Assembly (NCBI GenBank): GCA_963834705.1
Contig: CAWICV010000012.1
Coordinates: 310,001-374,000 of the forward strand
Direction of reading: 5' to 3'
Source of the DNA: RYN-230 sp963834705
GTDB taxonomy: Bacteria; Actinomycetota; Actinomycetes; Streptosporangiales; Streptosporangiaceae
DNA: 64,000 nt
Below the pieces are notes generated by a model. The model was not told the DNA's origin and ran no database searches. It saw only the letters and a list, made by a program, of their open reading frames with translations. Positions 34,269 to 42,491 of the stretch are shown here, one piece after another. The translations under genes and the position numbers were made by a program. Each line of letters opens with the position of its first letter. Position 1 is the stretch's first letter.

Positions 34269-34625
34269 TCAGCCCACTCCCCGGACGTGGTCGATGGTGA
34301 AGTGCCCGGCCCGGTCCCGGACCAGCCCGATCACATCGATCCGCACCTCGTCGAACAGCACCCCGTGGGCCCGGATCCAGCTGATGGCCAGCCCGCGCAG
34401 CCGGGCCTGCTTGCGCCGGCTGATGGCCTCGAGCGGGCCGCCGAAGCCCAGCCCGGACCGGGTCTTGACCTCGCAGGCGACGAGCACCCGGCGCTCGGCC
34501 GCGACGATGTCCAGCTCGCCCTCGGCGCAGCGCCAGTTCTGGTCGAGGATCCGCATCCCGGCCTGCTGCAGGTACTCGGCGGCCAGTTGCTCGCCCAGCC
34601 GGCCCAGGTCATCCTTGTCCGCCAT
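34269..34625 (-). CDS. YraN family protein (UPF0102), nuclease-fold
   Basis: A 118-residue protein of the restriction-endonuclease-like fold. GRLGEQLAAEYLQQAG at the start, AEGELDIVAAERRVLVACEVKTRSG (Asp and Glu-x-Lys of the nuclease site, residues of about 35-58) and RGLAISWI are typical of UPF0102. No activity is established for the family, although a role in DNA processing is suggested by its neighbours comM and dprA. It may be the first gene of that operon. Confidence 0.9.
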   Translation of the reverse strand: MADKDDLGRLGEQLAAEYLQQAGMRILDQNWRCAEGELDIVAAERRVLVACEVKTRSGLGFGGPLEAISRRKQARLRGLAISWIRAHGVLFDEVRIDVIGLVRDRAGHFTIDHVRGVG

Positions 34626-34689
34626 CCGGCATCACCTCCAATGCCGAACGCTGCCGGAGACGGCGCCGGGCGCCCATTGTCAATCACGG

Positions 34690-34730
34690 CGCTGTGGACA
34701 GGCGGCGCGGAACTGCGGACCTGTGGATAA
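34690..34730 (-). promoter_or_regulatory. DnaA-box-like pair
   Basis: On the minus strand TTATCCACA (34722-34730) is a perfect DnaA box. CTGTCCACA (34691-34699) differs by one base from TTGTCCACA, the form preferred in streptomycetes. They are 22 bp apart in the gap between the DUF2469 gene and yraN. Only two boxes are present, with no oriC genes nearby, so this is at most a titration or regulatory site. Confidence 0.35.
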
Positions 34731-34778
34731 CGGGGCCGGATTTGTCGCCCCTGGATGCTTAAATCTGGCCGGGGCCGG

Positions 34779-35090
34779 CTACTTGTCGGGTACTTCGAGC
34801 TCGGCGCGGGCCAGTTCCTCGACATTGACGTCCTTGAACGTGACAACCCGCACGTTCTTCACGAACCGGGCCGGGCGGTACATGTCCCAGACCCAGGCGT
34901 CTTGCATGATGACCTCGAAGTACACCTCACCGTTCTCGGAGCTGTGCACGTTCAGCTCGACCTGGTTCGTGAGGTAGAACCGGCGCTCGGTCTCGACTAC
35001 ATGGGTGAACAGCCCCACGACGTCCCGGTACTCGCGGTAGAGCTGCAGCTCCATCTCGGTCTCGTACTTCTCGAGATCCTCTGCGCTCAT
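34779..35090 (-). CDS. DUF2469 family protein
   Basis: A 103-residue acidic protein with MSAEDLEKYETEMELQLYREYRDV at the N-terminus and YFEVIMQDAWVWDMYRPARFVK in the middle, both given here as recalled family signatures. DUF2469 proteins are restricted to actinobacteria, lie between rnhB and yraN in many genomes, and have no known function. There is no membrane segment. Position and sequence agree, so the family call is firm while the role is open. Confidence 0.9.
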   Translation of the reverse strand: MSAEDLEKYETEMELQLYREYRDVVGLFTHVVETERRFYLTNQVELNVHSSENGEVYFEVIMQDAWVWDMYRPARFVKNVRVVTFKDVNVEELARAELEVPDK

Positions 35091-35136
35091 CTGCTCCCCC
35101 TCCGTTCAGACGTCGGGAGGTCCGGTCTGGCTGGGA

Positions 35137-35952
35137 TCAACCATAAGTCAATTCCCCGTCCAGCAATTCCCCGGACCTCATCTGCTCTGGAACGGCGACC
35201 TGCTCTGGAACCGCGACCTGCTCCGGAACCGCGGCGGCCAGCTCATCCTCCGCCGGGATGTCCTCCTCCCACCCGTCCGGCGGCTCATCGCCGCGCTGGG
35301 CCAGGCTCATGACGTTAGCGAACGAGGCCCGGTGCTCTGGGCAGGGCCCGTGCTCGGTCAGCGCGCGCATGTGGCTCCGGGTGGAGTATCCCTTGTGCCG
35401 CTCGAACCCGTAGGCCGGGTGGTGCTCCGCCAGTTCGGTCATGATCCGGTCCCTGGTCACCTTGGCCACGATGGAGGCGGCGGCCACGCAGGCGGCCACC
35501 TCGTCGCCCTTCCACATGGCCAGGGCGGGCACGGCGAGACCGCGTACCGGGAACCCATCGGTGAGCACGTAACCGGGCCGGGGGGTGAGCCCGGCCAGGG
35601 CGCGGCGCATGCCCTCGATGTTGCACACGTGCAGCCCGCAGGAGTCGATCTCGCGGGCCGGGATGATGACCCGGTGCCAGCCGAGCGCGGTCCTGCTGAT
35701 CTCCTGATAGGCCTCTTCCCGGGCGGCCGGGGTGAGCTGCTTGGAGTCGGCGATGCCGGTCAGCCCGGAGAGCCTGGCCGGGTTCAGCATCACCGCCGCG
35801 ACCACCAGCGGGCCGGCGCAGGCACCGCGGCCCGCCTCATCGATGCCGGCCACCGGGGACAGCCCGGCCCGGATCAGGACACGCTCGTATCCGGTCAGCC
35901 CGGCCACACGCCGGGGGGTGTAACCGGGATGCCGCCATTCTGGCGCTGCCAT
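35137..35952 (-). CDS. rnhB: Ribonuclease HII
   Basis: A 271-residue enzyme that cuts RNA in RNA/DNA hybrids and removes misincorporated ribonucleotides. The signature VAGIDEAGRGACAGPLV (33-49, with the first catalytic Asp-Glu pair) and SIVAKVTRDRIM near 160 are present. The usual length is about 200-260. Here the C-terminus adds VAVPEQVAVPEQM, a short tandem repeat of an 18-bp unit. It is separated from lepB by only 4 bp, suggesting a shared transcript. Confidence 0.94.
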   Translation of the reverse strand: MAAPEWRHPGYTPRRVAGLTGYERVLIRAGLSPVAGIDEAGRGACAGPLVVAAVMLNPARLSGLTGIADSKQLTPAAREEAYQEISRTALGWHRVIIPAREIDSCGLHVCNIEGMRRALAGLTPRPGYVLTDGFPVRGLAVPALAMWKGDEVAACVAAASIVAKVTRDRIMTELAEHHPAYGFERHKGYSTRSHMRALTEHGPCPEHRASFANVMSLAQRGDEPPDGWEEDIPAEDELAAAVPEQVAVPEQVAVPEQMRSGELLDGELTYG

Positions 35953-35956
35953 GGGC

Positions 35957-37039
35957 TCACCTGCGTCCGCGCCGGATACGCAGCCAGGTGGCCACCCGGG
36001 GCCCGTTCCGGCGGCGGAACCGTCGCTCCAGCAACAGCAGCGGTACGGCGGCGGCGCCCGCGACCGCGGCCGGGGCGGCCGGGCTGGTCATGACGGCGAG
36101 TGCGCCGTCGCCAGCGTTCAAATTGCTGAAGGTGCCGGGGATGGGCAGCACCCGGAACCGGCTCGGCGGCCAGAGGATCAGGAACGCCCGGCCGACCACC
36201 TGGCTCTCCGGGATGGTGCCGCCGCCTGGGTCGCCGATGTGCCCGCGCGAGTCGTAGGACACGTTGCGGTGGTCGCCCATCACCCACAGCCGCCCGGGCG
36301 GCACCCGGATGCTGAACTTGGTCTCGGACGGCGGGTTGCCGGGGTACAGGTACGACTTCTCGTGCACGGCCACCCCGTTGACCGTCACGTCGCCCTGCGC
36401 GTTGCAGCAGACGACGTGGTCGCCGGGCAGCCCGATGACCCGCTTGATGTAGTCGTGCACCCCGGGGGAGATGCCGAACAGCCCGACCACCGCGTGGCCG
36501 AACTCGCTGGCCCAGCGGACGATCGGATCGCTGGACTGGGGCGGGTTGGGCGGATCCCAGGAACCTTCCCCGTTGAACACGATGATGTCCCCGCGGTCGA
36601 TCGGGCGGACGTGATAGATCAGCTTGTTGACCAGGACCTTGTCCCCGATGTCGAGGGTGTTCTCCATCGACGAGGACGGGATGTAGAAAGCCTGGATCAC
36701 GTAGGTCTTGATGACCAGCATGATCACCAGCGCGAACGCGAACAGCGCGATGAGCTCCACCCACCAGGAGACGCGCCGCCGCCGCCGGGCCTGCGCCGCG
36801 GCGCGCCGGGTCGCGGCCGCTGTCCCGGTCCCGCTGGCCTGCCCGCCGTCGGCGGCCGCGGCGCCGTTAGCGGCCGGCCCATCCGCGCCCGCCATGCCGC
36901 GGTGCGGCGGCCCGGTGATCGTCTCGGTACCGGATGGGTCCTGGTCCGCGCCCACGGCGTCGCCATGGTGGCCAGGCCTGCCCGCCCCCGGTGCGCCGCT
37001 CAGCGGCGGATCGCCCATGCCCCGGTCATCATTCATCAC
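35957..37039 (-). CDS. lepB: Signal peptidase I
   Basis: A 360-residue membrane protease that removes signal peptides from exported proteins. Residues 1-95 are a disordered Ala/Gly-rich cytosolic extension. One transmembrane helix (about 100-122) is followed by box B FYIPSSSMENTL with the catalytic Ser, box C VLVNKLIY, box D YIKRVIGLPGD with the catalytic Lys, and box E GDHRNVSYDSR. A second hydrophobic helix near 318-340 precedes a basic tail. The order rplS-lepB-rnhB is conserved in actinobacteria. Confidence 0.94.
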   Translation of the reverse strand: MMNDDRGMGDPPLSGAPGAGRPGHHGDAVGADQDPSGTETITGPPHRGMAGADGPAANGAAAADGGQASGTGTAAATRRAAAQARRRRRVSWWVELIALFAFALVIMLVIKTYVIQAFYIPSSSMENTLDIGDKVLVNKLIYHVRPIDRGDIIVFNGEGSWDPPNPPQSSDPIVRWASEFGHAVVGLFGISPGVHDYIKRVIGLPGDHVVCCNAQGDVTVNGVAVHEKSYLYPGNPPSETKFSIRVPPGRLWVMGDHRNVSYDSRGHIGDPGGGTIPESQVVGRAFLILWPPSRFRVLPIPGTFSNLNAGDGALAVMTSPAAPAAVAGAAAVPLLLLERRFRRRNGPRVATWLRIRRGRR

Positions 37040-37148
37040 GTCGACCCTAGCGCCGGGGCACCGGGAAGTGTGCTCGCAGGCTGCGTCGCGCCCGCGGCCG
37101 CCCTCCGGCTAGCCCGCCGTCGTCGCTGCCGCCCACCGAACGTGGCGG

Positions 37149-37505
37149 TCAGCGGGCCGGCTCGCGGCGCTCCCGGATCCGCGCGGCCTTACCACGCAGC
37201 GACCGGAGGTAGTACAGCTTGGCCCGGCGGACCCGGCCCCGGGTGACCAATTCGATCCTGTCCAGGGAGGGGCTGTGCACCGGGAACGTGCGCTCGACGC
37301 CCACGCCATAGCTGATCTTGCGGACGGTGAACGTCTCCCGGGCCCCGCCGCCCTGGCGCCGGATCACGACGCCCTGGAAGACCTGGATGCGCGACCGGGT
37401 GCCTTCCTTGACCCGCACATGTACTTTCAGCGTGTCCCCAGGGCGGAAGTCGGGGATGTCAGAGCGGATCTGAGCCTGCTCCAGCTCGGCGATCGCGGTG
37501 TGCAT
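37149..37505 (-). CDS. rplS: 50S ribosomal protein L19
   Basis: A 118-residue protein at the 30S-50S interface. Typical segments are FRPGDTLKVHVRVKEG, RIQVFQGVVIRRQG, ERTFPVHSPSLDRIEL and RRAKLYYLRSLRGKAARI. The ATG at 37505 has GAGGAACC 8 bp upstream and gives the standard length. It follows trmD, as in the rpsP-rimM-trmD-rplS operon of most bacteria. Confidence 0.97.
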   Translation of the reverse strand: MHTAIAELEQAQIRSDIPDFRPGDTLKVHVRVKEGTRSRIQVFQGVVIRRQGGGARETFTVRKISYGVGVERTFPVHSPSLDRIELVTRGRVRRAKLYYLRSLRGKAARIRERREPAR

Positions 37506-37640
37506 GGCTAAAGGTTCCTCAGTTGTCCTCACGCGCGCACAGGCCAGCGAACGCGTGGCATCGGTCTAGTCGGTGTCCCGGGCCGCGGCGGACGCCAGGA
37601 CGCGCACCCGCAGCGTCGGCCTCATGTGGGTGGCGGACTC

Positions 37641-38441
37641 TCAGTGTGCCATATCTTTGGCGCTGACCGGAAAACCAGCGTCCAGGAGTACCTCCCGGTC
37701 CTGGTTGTCCAGCGTGCCGGCGGCCAGCCGGGCGACCAGATCCGGGCGGAACGCGGCGGTCCGGCGCAGCGCCTCATCGCGCCGCCAGCGGGCGATGGCG
37801 GCGTGGTCGCCGGACAGCAGGACGGGCGGCACCTCGCGGCCCCGCCACACCCGCGGCCTGGTGTAAGCCGGCCCTTCCAGCAGCCCGGCCATCGGCCCGG
37901 CGCCGCCGCCGAACGAGTCATCAGCCGCGGAACCGGCGTTGCCCAGCACGCCGGGCAGCAGCCGGGTGATCGCGTCGATCATGACCAGCGCCGCGGGCTC
38001 GCCGCCGGACAGCACGTAATCCCCGATGGACAGCTCGTCCACCGGCATCCGCTCCCGCGCGTCCGCGACCACGCGCGCGTCGATCCCCTCGTACCGGCCA
38101 CAAGCAAAGACCAGCCATTCCGAACGCCCCAGCCCGGCGGCGGCCGCCTGATTGAACGGCAGTCCTGAAGGAGTGGGGACAACCAGCCGGGGCTGGCCCT
38201 GATCGGTCCCGGCCACCTCATCGAGGGCTTCGCCCCACGGCTGCGGCGCCATGACCATCCCCGGGCCGCCGCCAAACGGCGCGTCGTCCACCGTGCGGTG
38301 CACGTCGTGCGCCCACCGGCGCAGGTCATGGATCTGGAGCTGGATGGTGCCGCGGGCCGCTGCCCTGCCGAGCAGGGACACGCTGAGCGGGCTGAAGTAC
38401 TCCGGGAAGATCGTGATGATGTCGATGCGCACCTGGGCCAC
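37641..38441 (-). CDS. trmD: tRNA (guanine37-N1)-methyltransferase
   Basis: A 266-residue SPOUT-class enzyme that methylates G37 of tRNAs and prevents frameshifting. IDIITIFPEYF at the start, GGGPGMVM near 55, the knot segment CGRYEGIDARV near 115 and LSIGDYVLSGGE near 135 are diagnostic. The GTG start at 38441 is 1 bp after the rimM stop. A second GTG three codons downstream (38432) is possible. About ten residues near 170 (GGGAGPMAG) are a glycine-rich insertion. Confidence 0.95.
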   Translation of the reverse strand: MAQVRIDIITIFPEYFSPLSVSLLGRAAARGTIQLQIHDLRRWAHDVHRTVDDAPFGGGPGMVMAPQPWGEALDEVAGTDQGQPRLVVPTPSGLPFNQAAAAGLGRSEWLVFACGRYEGIDARVVADARERMPVDELSIGDYVLSGGEPAALVMIDAITRLLPGVLGNAGSAADDSFGGGAGPMAGLLEGPAYTRPRVWRGREVPPVLLSGDHAAIARWRRDEALRRTAAFRPDLVARLAAGTLDNQDREVLLDAGFPVSAKDMAH

Positions 38442-38442
38442 C

Positions 38443-39039
38443 TCATCCGTTCCCGGGTTCGGTGGTGCCGAGTTCGAGCAGCCCCGGCGGCGGGTCGATG
38501 ACCAGCCGCCCGGCGGCCACGTCGACCTCGGGCACGATCGCGGCCACGAACGGGACCAGAAGCCCGTCCGGCGGGGCAGGCCGGCCGGGCCGGAGGGGGC
38601 CCGCCGGCCCGGTGCTGGCCGGCCCGGTGCTGGCCGGCCCGGCTGGCTCGATCACCAGCAGGTCCTGGCCGAAGTGGCGGACGTCGGTCACCCGGCCGAC
38701 CGGTTCACCGGACACGGTGACCACGGCCAGCCCGATCAGCTCGTGATCGTGGAACTCGTCGGGGTCGTCCGACGACCCGGCCTGGGCGGAATCCAGCGTC
38801 AGCCAGACACCGCGCAGGCCCTCGGCCTGGTTCCGGCCGGTGATCCCGGCGAACCCGACCAGCAGCCGCCCGGTGTGCCACCGGGCCGACGCCACGGCCA
38901 GCGGGCCGGCCTCGGCCGGGTCGGTGGCCAGCACCGACCCCACCGCGAACCGGCGCTCCGGCTCATCGGTGTGCACTTCTACCGACACCTCGCCGCGCAC
39001 CCCGTGCGGCCGGGTGATCCGGCCCACGACCAGTTGCAT
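38443..39039 (-). CDS. rimM: 16S rRNA-processing protein RimM
   Basis: A 198-residue ribosome maturation factor that binds S19 in the 30S head. The N-terminal domain shows VVGRITRPHGVRGEVSVEVHTDEPERRF, here read in two parts. The PRC-barrel domain (about 95-190) includes HELIGLAVV and LLVPFVAAIVPEVDV. Between them is a short repeat ASTGPASTGPAG of low complexity. It is flanked by khpA and trmD with gaps of 6 and 1 bp. Confidence 0.94.
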   Translation of the reverse strand: MQLVVGRITRPHGVRGEVSVEVHTDEPERRFAVGSVLATDPAEAGPLAVASARWHTGRLLVGFAGITGRNQAEGLRGVWLTLDSAQAGSSDDPDEFHDHELIGLAVVTVSGEPVGRVTDVRHFGQDLLVIEPAGPASTGPASTGPAGPLRPGRPAPPDGLLVPFVAAIVPEVDVAAGRLVIDPPPGLLELGTTEPGNG

Positions 39040-39045
39040 GACGAG

Positions 39046-39288
39046 CTAGCGGACCTCGTCCACATCGAGCAGGTCGACCCGCACGTACTTGCCGCCGGCC
39101 AGTGAGCCGATGACCGTGCGGAGCGCCCTGGCGGTGCGCCCGCCGCGGCCGATGACCTTGCCCAGATCCTCGGGGTGCACCCGCACTTCCAGGACCCGGC
39201 CCCTGCGCAGCCCGTGGCTGTTCACCCGGACGTCGTCTGGGTGTTCCACGATGCCCTTCACCAGGTGCTCAAGGGCCTCTTCCAGCAT
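39046..39288 (-). CDS. khpA: KH-domain RNA-binding protein KhpA
   Basis: An 80-residue protein formed by a single KH domain: MLEEALEHLVKGIVEHPDDV, then VRVHPEDLGKVIGRGGRTARALRTV with the GxxG loop (GRGG). In other bacteria KhpA pairs with KhpB and affects cell division and small-RNA binding. The ATG at 39288 lies 1 bp after the TGA of the original rpsP frame. In the sequence as given, the frameshifted rpsP frame also runs into this gene without a stop. Confidence 0.93.
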   Translation of the reverse strand: MLEEALEHLVKGIVEHPDDVRVNSHGLRRGRVLEVRVHPEDLGKVIGRGGRTARALRTVIGSLAGGKYVRVDLLDVDEVR

Positions 39289-39289
39289 G

Positions 39290-40419
39290 TCAGGCTCCGT
39301 TGCCCTGCTCCGTGGCCGCAGCCTCCGCTGCCTCGCCAGCGTCCGCCGGCTCGGGCTTCGCGGCGCTGTCCTTCTTGGCGCTAGCCCTGGCGGGCTTGTC
39401 CGCGCCCTTGTCCGCGGGCTTGTCTGCGGCCTTGTCCTTGTCCTTGGCCGGCTCGGCCTTGGCCTTGTCCGCCTTGGCGGTGTCGGCCTTGGCCTTGTCC
39501 GACTTGGCATCCGCCTTGGCCGCGTCCGACTTGGTGTCGACCTTGGCGCTGTCCGACTTGGCATCCGCCTTGGCGGTGTCGGCCTTGGCCGCGTCCGCCT
39601 TGGCCGTATCGGCCTTGGCGCTGTCGGGCGGGGTGTCCGCCTTGGCCGTGTCCGCCTTGGTGCTGTCGGCCTTGGCCGCGTCCGCCTTGGCCGTATCGGC
39701 CTTGGCGCTGTCGGGCGGGGTGTCCGCCTTGGCCGTGTCCGCCTTGGCCGTATCGGCCTTGGCCGTGTCCGCCTTGTCCTTGGCCGTGTCGGTCTTGGCC
39801 GTGTCGGCCTTGGCGGTGTCCGCCTTGGCCGTATCGGCCTTGGCGGTGTCCGCCTTGGCCGTATCGGCCTTGGCCGTGTCCGCCTTGTCCTTGGCCGTGT
39901 CGGTCTTGGCCGTGTCCGCCTTGGCGGTGTCCGCCTTGGCGTGTCGGCCTTGCCGCTGGCCTGCCGGCCTCGGCCGGCTGGCTTGCTCACCTTGGCGTCG
40001 CCCTCGGCCTGGTCGTCGGCGGACTTGCCGGCCGTCCTACGGCCGCCGCTCTTGCCCTTGGGGCCGTCGCCGGTGCCCAGCGCCTCGGCCACCGCGGCCG
40101 CATAGGCGTCCTTCTTGTCCGCCTTGGGCGCGGCCGTCTTCAGCGTCCCCTCGGCACCGGGCAGGCCCTTGAACTTCTGCCAGTCGCCGGTGACTTCGAG
40201 GATCTTGCGCACCGGGTCGGTCGGCTGCGCGCCGACGGACAGCCAGTGCTGGGCCCGCTCGGAGTCAACCTCGATAAGCGAGGGCTCACTCATCGGGTGG
40301 TACTTCCCGATCTCCTCGATCGCGCGGCCGTCCCGCTTGGTGCGGGCGTCGGCCACGATGATCCGGTAAAACGGCGCGTGGATCTTGCCCATGCGCTTCA
40401 GCTTGATCTTGACAGCCAC
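39290..40419 (-). CDS. rpsP: 30S ribosomal protein S16 with KADTA repeat tail, frameshifted in the tail
   Basis: The first 110 or so residues are a complete S16 (MAVKIKLKRMGKIHAPFYRIIVADART region, SLIEVDSERAQHWL, GAQPTDPVRKILEVTGDW). A long tail follows in which KADTA units would repeat, ending TEQGNGA and a TGA just before khpA. The span is 1130 bp, not a multiple of three. One base is missing near 39940 (TTGGC-GTGTC instead of TTGGCGGTGTC). As given, the frame shifts into Arg/Pro/Thr-rich sequence and continues into khpA. The conserved core is untouched. The start is GTG at 40419. Confidence 0.88.
39445..39957 (-). repeat. 15-bp coding repeat array (KADTA) in rpsP
   Basis: Units such as GCCTTGGCCGTGTCC on the plus strand recur about 30 times with substitutions and a few Lys-Asp-Lys or Ser-Asp variants. 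In the original rpsP frame they encode Lys-Ala-Asp-Thr-Ala. The array contains several longer duplicated blocks. The single-base loss near 39940 lies at the rpsP-proximal end of the array. Confidence 0.88.
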
Positions 40420-40632
40420 GGGTGTGGTCTCTCCCAGAACGCTCGGATGCAGGCAACGCTCGCGCCGGGTGGGAACCACCGCGTCGGCCCGCTCGTATCC
40501 CGGGCCGGCGAGCGTGAGAGGGCGTCGCCAGACCGGGAGGTGTCGCAGACATTGTGCCAGACACACGAGGGTGGGGCGTAATCGCGACCAAATCGCAGTC
40601 CGCCGCTGCCCGCACAAACCCCCTGCCAGCTG

Positions 40633-40690
40633 GTGATCATGGCCTAAGTGGGGCTTTAGTAGGCTTTAGTACCACTAACGCCATGATCAC
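40633..40690. repeat. Palindrome with TGATCA core upstream of rpsP
   Basis: Perfect 11-bp arms GTGATCATGGC (40633-40643) and GCCATGATCAC (40680-40690) flank 36 bp. Within the loop AGTGG and CCACT can pair, and GGCTTTAGTA is directly repeated. It is in the gap between ffh and rpsP, 12 bp beyond the ffh stop on the minus strand. It resembles the palindrome at 8715-8770 in its arm sequence and layout. Confidence 0.72.
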
Positions 40691-40701
40691 GATTGTGGGC
40701 G

Positions 40702-42390
40702 CTACTCGTCGTCGTCCTTCTTGGGGCGGCGGCGGCCGAGCAGGCCGAAGCCGGCCGGGAGGCTGCCCGGGCCGGTGGCGCCGCCGGGCGTGCCGTCGGG
40801 GGACGGGAGCTTGCTGAGATCCGGCATGGCCCGGCGCAGGGCCGGGTTCGAGTTCAGCGCGTCCAAGCTGGCCGCCAGGTCCTCAGGTGAGCTGGGCAGC
40901 CCGCCGCTCAGGCCCTGGCCCGCCCCGTTGCCCGCGTGCGGCGAGGTGGCTGGCTTGCCGCCGGCCTTGCCCGCCGCCGGGTTGCCGCCGGGCCGGCCGC
41001 CCTTGGGCTTCTTCTTCGCCTTCTTCTTGGCACTCTTGCTCACCGCGCGGCGCATGCCCGGGATGGGCGGCATGCCGGGCATCCCGCCACCGCCCATCAT
41101 CTGCCGCATCATCTTCTGGCCTTCGAGGAACCGGACGACGAGGTTGTTGACCTCGCCGACGGTGACCCCGGAACCGTTGGCGATGCGGGCCCGGCGGGAC
41201 CCGTTCAGGATCTTCGGATTGCGCCGCTCGGCCGGGGTCATCGAGTTGACGATGGCCGCCGCCCGGTCCAGGTCCTTGTCGTCGATCTGATTGAGCAGCT
41301 CACGGTTCTGCGCGGCGCCGGGCAGCATGCCGAGCAGGTTTCCGATCGGCCCGAGCTTGCGCACCATGGCCAGCTGCTCGACGAAGTCTTCCAGGGTGAA
41401 GCCGTCGCCCGAGGCCAGCTTCCCGGCCATCTTGGCCGCCTGGTCCTCGTCGAACGCCCGCTCGGCCTGCTCGATCAGGGTGAGCACATCACCCATGTCG
41501 AGGATGCGGGACGCCATCCGGTCGGGATGGAAGACGTCGAAGTCCTCCTGCTTCTCACCGGACGAGGCGAACATCACCGGCCGGTCGGTGAGCTGCACGA
41601 TTGACAGCGCGGCGCCACCGCGGGCGTCACCGTCCAGCTTGGTCAGCACCACCCCGTCGTAGCCGACGCCGTCGAGGAAGGCCTGGGCGGTGGCCACCGC
41701 GTCCTGGCCGATCATGGCGTCCACCACGAACAGGATCTCGTCCGGGTCGGTCGCGTCCCGGATGTCCGCGGCCTGGCGCATCATCTCCTCGTCGACGCCC
41801 AGCCGGCCCGCGGTGTCGATCACGACCACGTTCTGCTGGCGGCGGCGCGCCTCGTCGATTGACTGCCGGGCCACCTGAACCGGGTCGCCCACACCGTTGC
41901 CGGGCTCGGGGGCGTACACCGGAACGCCGGCCCGCTCGCCGACGATCTGCAGCTGCTGGACGGCGTTGGGACGCTGCAGGTCGGCCGCGACCAGGATCGG
42001 GGTGTTGCCCTGGTCCTTCAGCCACAGCGCCAGCTTGCCGGCCAGCGTGGTCTTACCGGAGCCCTGCAGCCCGGCCAGCAAGATCACGGTCGGCGGCGTC
42101 TTGGCGAACCGGATCCGGCGGGCCTCGCCGCCCAGGATCTCGATCAGTTCCTCATGAACGATCTTGATGACCTGCTGCGCCGGGTTCAGCGCCGCGGACA
42201 CCTCTTCCGACGACGCGCGCTCCTTGACCCGCGCGATGAACTCGCGCACCACGGGCAGCGCGACGTCCGCCTCGAGCAGCGCGATGCGGATCTCGCGGGC
42301 CGTCGCGTCGATGTCAGCGGCGGACAGCCGCCCGCGCCCGCGCAGATTGGAGAAGACCTGAGTCAGCCGGTCGGAGAGAGTCTCAAACAC
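40702..42390 (-). CDS. ffh: Signal recognition particle protein Ffh (SRP54)
   Basis: A 562-residue GTPase that binds signal sequences on the ribosome. The N domain (1-85) and G domain show G1 GLQGSGKTTL near 107, DTAGRLGVDEE near 190 and TKLDGDARGG near 245. The Met-rich M domain (about 300-450) includes KMMRQMMGGGGMPGMPP. A Lys-rich and Gly-rich C-terminus of about 100 residues (KKKAKKKPKGG, then low complexity ending RRRPKKDDDE) exceeds the usual length. The start is GTG at 42390. Its receptor FtsY is encoded 2.9 kb upstream. Confidence 0.96.
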   Translation of the reverse strand: MFETLSDRLTQVFSNLRGRGRLSAADIDATAREIRIALLEADVALPVVREFIARVKERASSEEVSAALNPAQQVIKIVHEELIEILGGEARRIRFAKTPPTVILLAGLQGSGKTTLAGKLALWLKDQGNTPILVAADLQRPNAVQQLQIVGERAGVPVYAPEPGNGVGDPVQVARQSIDEARRRQQNVVVIDTAGRLGVDEEMMRQAADIRDATDPDEILFVVDAMIGQDAVATAQAFLDGVGYDGVVLTKLDGDARGGAALSIVQLTDRPVMFASSGEKQEDFDVFHPDRMASRILDMGDVLTLIEQAERAFDEDQAAKMAGKLASGDGFTLEDFVEQLAMVRKLGPIGNLLGMLPGAAQNRELLNQIDDKDLDRAAAIVNSMTPAERRNPKILNGSRRARIANGSGVTVGEVNNLVVRFLEGQKMMRQMMGGGGMPGMPPIPGMRRAVSKSAKKKAKKKPKGGRPGGNPAAGKAGGKPATSPHAGNGAGQGLSGGLPSSPEDLAASLDALNSNPALRRAMPDLSKLPSPDGTPGGATGPGSLPAGFGLLGRRRPKKDDDE

Positions 42391-42491
42391 GCATCCTAGG
42401 CTATCTGCTCAGGACCACCGGGTCAGTGCCGCTCGATCCTCCGGCGGCTTAGGCAGGTGGTGGCTGGGCTCACCTAGGCTCTCCAGGCGCC

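Noticed and set aside
34690..34730. Origin of replication
   Set aside because: Only two boxes, no AT-rich unwinding region and no dnaA or dnaN nearby.
39445..39957. CRISPR-like regular repeats
   Set aside because: Contiguous coding repeats of S16 without unique spacers.
39300..40172. Plus-strand open frame of about 290 residues rich in ALAVS repeats
   Set aside because: It is the antisense reading of the rpsP repeat tail. Its periodicity comes from the KADTA units and it has no ribosome-binding site.
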